64,000 bases of DNA from the NCBI RefSeq assembly GCF_002776525.5, contig NC_045443.1, positions 38,466,531-38,530,530 of the forward strand, in the 5' to 3' direction. The stretch is from Piliocolobus tephrosceles (Eukaryota; Chordata; Mammalia; Primates; Cercopithecidae). Below are positions 57,899 to 64,000 of this stretch, piece after piece. The notes under the pieces were generated by a model. It was given only the letters and a program-made list of their open reading frames with translations, was not told the DNA's origin and made no database searches. How positions within the stretch are numbered: position 1 is the stretch's first letter; each line of letters starts with the position of its first letter. The position numbers and the translations under genes are program-made.

Positions 57899-59907
57899 CA
57901 AGGCAAGAGAAAGAAATAAAGGGTATTCAGTTAGGAAAAGAAGAAGTCAAATTGTCCCTGTTTGTAGATGACATGATTGTATATTTAGAAAACCACATCG
58001 TCTCCATGCAAAATCTCCTTAAGCTGATAAGCAGCTTCAGCAAAGTCTCAGGATACAAAATCAATGTGCAGAAATCACAAGCATTCTTATACACCAGTAA
58101 CAGACAAACAGAGAGCCAAATCATGAATGAACTTCCATTCACAATTACTTCAAAGAGAATAAAATACCTAGGAATCCAACTTACAAGGGATGTAAAGGAC
58201 CTCTTCAAGGAGAACTACAAACCACTGCACAGTGAAATAAAAGAGGACACAAACAAATGGAAGAACATACCATGCTCATGGATAGGAAGAATCAATATCG
58301 TGAAAATGGCCATACTGCCCAAGGTAATTTGTAGATTCAATGCCATCCCCATCAAGCTACCAATGCCTTTCTTCACAGAATTGGAAAAAACTGCTTTAAA
58401 GTTCCTATGGAACCAAAAAAAGAGCCCACATTGCCAAGACAATCCTAAGTCAAAAGAACAAAGCTGGAGGCATCACGCTACCTGACTTCAAACTATACTA
58501 CAAGGCTACAGTAACCAAAACAGCATGGAACTGGTATCAAAACAGAGATATAGACCAATGGAACAGAACAGAGCCCTCAGAAATAATACCACACATCTAC
58601 AGCCATCTGATCTTTGACAAACCTGAGAGAAACAAGAAATGGGGAAAGGATTCCCTATTTAATAAATGGTGCTGGGAAAATTGGCTAGCCATAAGTAGAA
58701 AGCTGAAACTGGACCCTTTCCTTACTCCATACACAAAAATTAATTCAAGATGAATTAGAGACTTAAACGTTAGACCTAAAACCTTAAAAACCCTAGAAGA
58801 AAACCTACGTAATACCATTCAGGACATAGGCATGGGCAAGGACTTCGTGTCTAAAACACCAAAGGCAATGGCAACAAAAACCAAAATTGACAAATGGGAT
58901 CTAATTAAACTAAAGAGCTTCTGCACAGCAAAAGAAACTACCATCAGAGTGAACAGGCAACCTACAGAATGGGAGAAAATTTTTGCAATCTACTCATCTG
59001 GCAAAGGGCTAATATCCAGAACCTACAAAGAACTCAAACAAATTTACAAGAAAAACACAAACAACCCCATCAAAAAGTGGGCAAAGGATATGAACAGACA
59101 TTTCTCAAAAGAAGACATTCATACAGCCAACAGACACATGAAAAAATGCTCATCATCACTCACCATCAGAGAAATGCAAATCAAAACCACAATGAGATAC
59201 CATCTCACACCAGCTAGAATGGTGATCATTAAAACATCAGGGAACAACAGGTGCTGGAGAGGATGTGGAGAAATAGGAACACTTTTACACTGTTGGTGGG
59301 ACTGTAAACTAGTTCAACCATTGTGGAAAACAGTGTGGTGATTCCTCAAGGATCTAGAACTAGAAATATCATTTGACCCAGCCATCCCCTTACTGGGTAT
59401 ATACCCAAAGGATTATAAATCATGCTGCTATAAAGACACATGCACACGTATGTTTATTGCAGCACTATTCACAATAACAAAGACTTGGAATCAACCCAAA
59501 TGTCCATCAGTGACAGACTGGATTAAGAAAATGTGGCACATATACACCATGGAATACTATGCAGCCATAAAAAAGGATGAGTTTGTGTCCTTTGTAGGGA
59601 CATGGATATAGCTGGAAACCATCATTCTCAGCAAACTATCGCAAGAACAGAAAACCAAACACCGCATGTTCTCACTCATAGGTGGGAATTGAACAATGAG
59701 ATCACTTGGACACAGGAAGGCAAACATCACACACAGGCCTATTGTGGGGAGGGGGATGGGGGAGGGATAGCATTAGAAGATATACCTAATGTAAATGACA
59801 AGTTAATGGGTGCAGCACACCAACATGGCGCATGTATACATATGTAACAAACCTACACGTTGTGCACACGTACCCTAGAACTTAAAGTATAATAATAATA
59901 ATAATAA
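57899..59907 (+). mobile_element. L1PA LINE, 2.0 kb, nested in L1PB
   Basis: 5'-truncated young-type L1 starting inside the ORF2 RT domain ('gagaaagaaataaagggtattcag') and ending with an L1PA 3' UTR ('ggggatgggggagggatagc', 'taatgtaaatgac', 'cgtaccctagaacttaaagta') and a (TAA)n tail (59890-59907). Its TSD is carved from the host L1PB: gaactaaaag before and aaactaaaag after, with one change. Confidence 0.95.
57952..59700 (+). pseudogene. L1 ORF2 remnant (RT to C-terminus), broken
   Basis: L1 ORF2p normally supplies endonuclease and reverse transcriptase for retrotransposition; here only the region from the RT catalytic motif onward is present. The motif reads LFVDDM (active L1 has FADD), so both aspartates remain. 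Frame 57952-58485 (177 codons) ends through a frameshift near 58415. A second frame at 58832-59341 (169 codons) includes the Cys-rich CX3CX7HX4C element (CWRGC...HCWWDC) and ends at a TGA (59339-59341). That stop lies where CGA is expected, fitting CpG decay. A TAG follows at 59609-59611. It cannot make a working protein. Confidence 0.9.
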
Positions 59908-60470
59908 ACAAACTAAAAGTAGAACCACCATTTGATCCAGCAATCCTGCTACTAGGTATCTACCCAAAGAAAAAGAAGTCATTCTATGAAAAACACACTT
60001 ACACACACATATTTATAGCTGCACAATTCGCAACTGCAAAAATATGGAGCCGGCCTGAATGCCCACCAGCCAACAAATGGATAAAGAAAACCTGGTGTAC
60101 ATATACGATGGCATACTACTCAGCCATAAAAAGGAACGAAATAATGGCATTTGCGCAACCTGGGTGGAGTTAGAGACCATTATTCTAAGTGAAGTAATTC
60201 AGGAATGGAAAACCAAATATTGTATGTTCTCACTTATAAGTGGGAGCTGAGCTATGAGGATGCAAAGGCATAAGAATGATACAACTGACTTTGGGGCTTC
60301 AGGGTGAAGGGGAAAGGGTGAAAGGGGGGTGAGGGATAAAAAACTACATATTGGATACAGTGTACACTGCTCCAGTGACAGATACACCAAAATCTCAGAA
60401 TTCACCACTGAAGGACTCATCCACATAATAAAAAAACCACCTGTTCCCCCAAGAACTATTGAAATAAAAT

Positions 60471-61516
60471 AAAATTAAAAATAAAAATAAATATTTTATA
60501 CTGTAATGTTATAGTAAAAAATAAAATAAAATATGGACTCCATTTTAAAGCACGCAAAGTGAAGAAAGAATAGCCGTCCAGGCAATCATCTTTCTTGAGT
60601 GCTAACATTGTATTCTCTCAGCATGCTTTAGCAGGCTGGTCGTTGCATCATTTGGGTGAGAGCTTATTCATGATTCTTTTAGCTTCTTGTGTCTATTTTA
60701 ACTGACTTCTCTTCCACAGCTAACTTAAAGAAAATAATAGAGTTGTAGGAATAAGATTTCAGCAGGAACTTGAAAGAAATGACGATAAGTGGTTTTGTAG
60801 GTATTAAATCTACTTATGTCAAAATTGAAAGAGTTCAGAGATATAAGGGAGACACGAGGAAAGGAGGAATGTGGTGACACAAGTAGCTTAGAAAGCAAAA
60901 CAGAAAATAGAACAGAGGCTAGGAAAAAGGTGTTGGCAAATTGTTTTGTTTGCATGTTAAGTTGGAAAAGAAGCTCTTGAAAGCAACCGAGAAAAAAGGT
61001 AAAATTTAAAAATCTGCTTCAGAAAATTGTGTAAAGATTTGACTGGGGTAGAAGTATTTTGCATGTATCAGGGAAAAAAGTGAGTAAAAGAAAGCCTTAG
61101 AAGCCAGAAAAACAATCTACAAATTGACTCTGACGTTCTGAGAAAAGGAAAAACAAAAACCCAAAGTGTTCTTTTTCCTAACCTCTACTCTATTCAACAC
61201 TGAATGTTTCTGTGTCCCTAGATGTGTGGAGGGTTTTCCTCATACACTAACCAAGCAATTCTGCCGTGGACACCAGCTGCGTGTCCTCCAATCCAATTCA
61301 TTCTGACACCATCTACCTGGAAACAGTGTAAGGGCCCATAGATTGAGGGCTTGGTCCCACAAGATTGCCCCCCAATTCAAATGCCTATTGCAAGCCCCAG
61401 GTTGACCAACCAGCTGAAAACAGAGGTTCCCCCAGTACCTTCCTTGGGTTCAATGTATTTGCAAGAGTGCTTCTCATAACTCAGAAACACTTTACTCACA
61501 TCAAGCCACTTATTAT
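60471..61516. other. Unique sequence, no gene seen
   Basis: About 1 kb, AT-rich, with no repeat I can name and no coding frame of note. Confidence 0.45.
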
Positions 61517-61529
61517 AAAGAATATTACA

Positions 61530-61849
61530 GGCCAGATGCTATGGTTCACACCTGTAATCCCAGCACTTTGGGAGACCAAGGTGGGAGCATCACCTAAGGT
61601 CAAGAGTTCAAGACCAGCCTGACCAACATGGTGAAACCCAGTCTCTATTAAAAATACAAAAAAAATTAGCTGGGCAAGGTGCCAAGTGCCTGTAATCTCA
61701 GCTACTCGGGAGGCTGAAGCAGGAAAATCACTTGAACCGAGGAGGTGGATGTTGCAGTGAGCCAAGATCGTGCCACTGCACTCCAGCCTAGGCAACAGAG
61801 TGAGATTCTGTCTCAAAAATAAATAAATAAATATTTTTTTTTTAAAAAA
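61530..61849 (+). mobile_element. AluS SINE with perfect TSD
   Basis: Full-length AluS ('catcacctaaggtcaagagttcaagaccagcctgaccaac', 'aatcacttgaaccgagg'). The complex tail is AAATAAATAAATA-T10-A9. The 13-bp TSD aaagaatattaca is identical at 61517-61529 and 61850-61862. Confidence 0.95.
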
Positions 61850-61862
61850 AAAGAATATTACA

Positions 61863-63019
61863 AAAAATAGAGCTAAACAGCCAGATGGAAAAGACATTTT
61901 GGGCTAGGCATGTGGGAAGGGCTGCAGAGTTTCCATGCCACCCTCCAGGAACCACCATGTTCAGCTATCTGGAAGCTTTTCAAACCCAGTCCCTTTGCAT
62001 AATTGATTAAATTATTGGTCATTAGTGATCAACTTAACCTTCAACTTCTCTTCCTCCCTAGAAGTTGTGGGGGTGGAGCTGAAAATCATCACCCTCTAAT
62101 CATGCCTTGGTCTTTCCTGCTACCAGCCTCCACCCTGAAGCAATCTAGGGACCCCTAGCCACAGGTCATCTTCTTAGCATCCTCCAGCGATTCCAAGGAT
62201 TTTGGGAGCTGTATGCCAGAAGGAAACTGGGACATGTACCAAATATATATTTCATAATATCACTGACATGTTAAAAAGAAATATCTACATTTGTCAGCCA
62301 GATTCATTTGCGGAGAGAATGGTAATTGCAAGGAATCAAAGATAATGGGAAAATTGAAGTTAAATTAATGGGATGGATAAGGGGTTTCCTACAGGATAAG
62401 AATGACAGATTATAATAAATATTAGGACCAACTCAAAGTTAAGCAAAAAATGCCTATTCCTGTTCCCTATTGATCTGTGTTCATTCCTGACATTAAAACT
62501 TGTTTAAAATTCACTTTATTCAATAAGCCTCTTCAGAAAAATCAGAGAATGATGACAGCTAGATATTTCAGATAATTCATTCAGCCATTCACACCTTGAA
62601 TCCCTTCAACAAGCATCCCAGCCGACTGGGTGCCTGGCTTATGTGTAAAACACCTCCAAAGATGTTCACTGTGCCCTTAAACAACATATGCCACAGTTGG
62701 TGAATTTCATACATTAGAAAAGCCTTCTTTATATGGAGTTGAAATTGATCTTCTGTAGCTTCTTTGCACTGAGCCTATTCTACCCTCTTAGGGTATCAAG
62801 GCTGATGCCCCCTTGTTCTGCTCAATTCTGTATGCCTTACTTTCTCATACTACTGTATGAAACAAATTTTGACACTAACATTATGTACTGTGCTATTATA
62901 AATTCATATCCCCTTTCATCCTCACAGTGGTAACAGAGGCCTCCCCACCAAGCCCCTTGTCTTGACACTGCCACAGGCCCAGGGTTCTGTGACAAACACA
63001 CCCCTTCTCAATTTTCCAA
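61863..63019. other. Unique sequence, no gene seen
   Basis: About 1.15 kb without a recognisable repeat or coding signal. The frame at 62733-62933 is short and featureless. Confidence 0.45.
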
Positions 63020-63470
63020 GAGGAAGGGGACTTACACTTGATGAACCCTGTGATGTGCCAGAAATTTGAGATAGATTCCATTATTCCATTGTCTTATCAA
63101 CCCTACAAAACATGTTGCTATTGACCTCTTCAAACAGATAGTTTTATTCTTTTATGCTTAAGACTGACCATCTACATTATTATTTTCCCAGGTACTGATT
63201 TTCTATATATACTCTAATATATATTAATATATATAATATTTATTATATATATGTATTTATATTTTTATTATTTTTTATATTTGCTCTTCTAGAAGTGTTT
63301 TCCAATGCTTTCTTGAATGAGGTAATATATAAATAAAATAAATGGTATTTTAAATTGACATTTCACAGATGGACTGCTGAAGCTCAAAGACGGTGAGTAA
63401 CTTGACCAAGAGATGTTCAGAGTCTGGAAAATGGATTCTCGGTAACTGAACTCTCAAGAATCTGATTTAT
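63020..63470 (-). mobile_element. MIR SINE split by an AT-rich tract
   Basis: Reverse MIR in two pieces: 63020-63125 ('accctgtgatgtgccagaaatttgag', 'tcttatcaaccctacaaaac') and 63355-63470 ('atttcacagatggactgctgaagctcaaagacggtgagtaacttgacc'). The tract between them includes an AT dinucleotide-rich patch (63203-63280). Confidence 0.6.
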
Positions 63471-64000
63471 GAACCTGAAGTCTCATTTACTACTTTTAAT
63501 GGAAGGTCGATGTGGAAGAATAACTGATGCCCGTCATTGCACAAAGTGCTCAAAGATCAAGTCACAAATCAAATTGCATATGAGAAGACTACTTAGTTAA
63601 AAACTCTGAAAAAATTGTCTTTGATGCCAAAATGATATTTGCATAAATACAAAATAATGGACTGTCAATCTTCTTTGTCTAGGGATGTTTTAAGCTTAGG
63701 GGTTCTTCAAAATAATCATCAAAATTATAGCACCAGGTCTCTTAGACATTTTTAAAGCTTGTCCAGATTTTATTTTCCAGATTTCTTATCTCAATGTTAC
63801 TGATTAGCTGCTTACATTTTCAGGCACAGGGCTTACTATATAATTTCAAAACTTACTTTTAATTGATTATGCATTAAATATGGGTTTTTTTGTTTAAGGA
63901 CAAAATTTTGCTAATTAAAAATACCCGAAAGATATTGTCACATCTAATTAGGTGGAACTTTATTGGTTTCCATTTCAAAGGATGATATTTTATGATTTCC
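63471..64000. other. Unique AT-rich sequence, no gene seen
   Basis: Right edge of the window; nothing recognised. Confidence 0.45.

Larger units (their letters stand above)
57316..60470 (+). mobile_element. L1PB LINE, split by a younger L1PA
   Basis: The left part (57316-57898) starts in late ORF2 ('gacctgaaaccataaaaattctaaaag') and reaches 'gtccttaaagaactaaaag'. The right part (59908-60470) resumes at 'caaactaaaagtagaaccaccatttgatcc' and runs to the 3' end. The 3' UTR ('ggtgagggataaaaaactac', 'ggatacagtgtacactgctcc', 'cacctgttcccccaagaac', A-rich tail) is of L1PB type. The reading frame is broken at several points. The coordinates include the 2-kb inner L1. Confidence 0.92.

Noticed and set aside
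1..64000. Prokaryotic or viral systems (operons, CRISPR arrays, phage)
   Set aside because: Alu, L1, MIR and MaLR content shows a primate nuclear genome; no spacer-repeat arrays or compact gene clusters exist.

Overview
This is a piece of primate nuclear DNA, most likely from an Old World monkey (macaque or baboon group). Three young Alu copies (27042-27343, 31828-32143, 49606-49904) carry the GATCCGGCCAC right-arm variant, and two of them the GCGTAAACC variant. These are the state I associate with cercopithecoid AluYR subfamilies, whereas human AluY normally reads GATCGCGCCAC or GATCCCGCCAC. The window is AT-rich, full of L1, Alu, MIR, L2 and MaLR elements, and has three assembly gaps: 100 N at 28805-28904, and 10 N at 30238-30247 and 37755-37764. 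I find no protein-coding exon, promoter, tRNA or intact RNA gene. It reads as intergenic or deep-intronic sequence. All longer open frames fall in L1 ORF2 remnants, LTR elements, Alu or low-complexity DNA, or look like chance.

Layout. 1-9.2 kb: an L1 3' end, MST-type LTRs, an AluY, a GATA microsatellite, a nearly complete THE1 element (LTR-internal-LTR, 6316-8609) and a short young L1 on the minus strand with a perfect 16-bp target-site duplication (TSD). 9.2-14.5 kb: ancient repeats (L2, MIR, AluJ, a MIR/L2/AluS nest), then a long stretch of unique sequence. 14.5-18.2 kb: AluS beside an old L1M interrupted by an MLT1 LTR. 18.5-27.4 kb: AluY, MIR, L2, a unique block, two MLT1 LTRs, a 2.2-kb L1 holding a foreign insert, and a young AluYR. 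27.4-38 kb: L2/MIR debris, the gaps, two GGAA/GAAA microsatellites, two Alus, a hAT element with its TSD, and a 2-kb block without recognisable repeats. 38-46 kb: a duplicated ~200-bp segment, one copy of which is split by an MST LTR; a broken MLT1; and a 2.4-kb L2 containing a 5S rRNA/L1 chimeric insertion. 46-57 kb: AluY, MIRs, L1 with a nested AluYR, an MST LTR nested in an older LTR, and largely unique sequence. 57-60.5 kb: L1 nested in L1. 60.5-64 kb: an AluS and a MIR split by an AT-rich tract.

Nothing here works together as a pathway. The content is a record of successive insertions (MIR/L2, then MLT1 and L1M, then MST/THE1, AluJ/S and L1PB, then L1PA and AluY/YR), ordered by nesting. 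The most notable item is the 5S rRNA pseudogene fused directly to an internal L1 ORF2 fragment, with one near-perfect TSD around the pair (43479-43710). Family names are given from memory of consensus sequences; no database was searched. Subfamily labels and the edges of ancient repeats are approximate.
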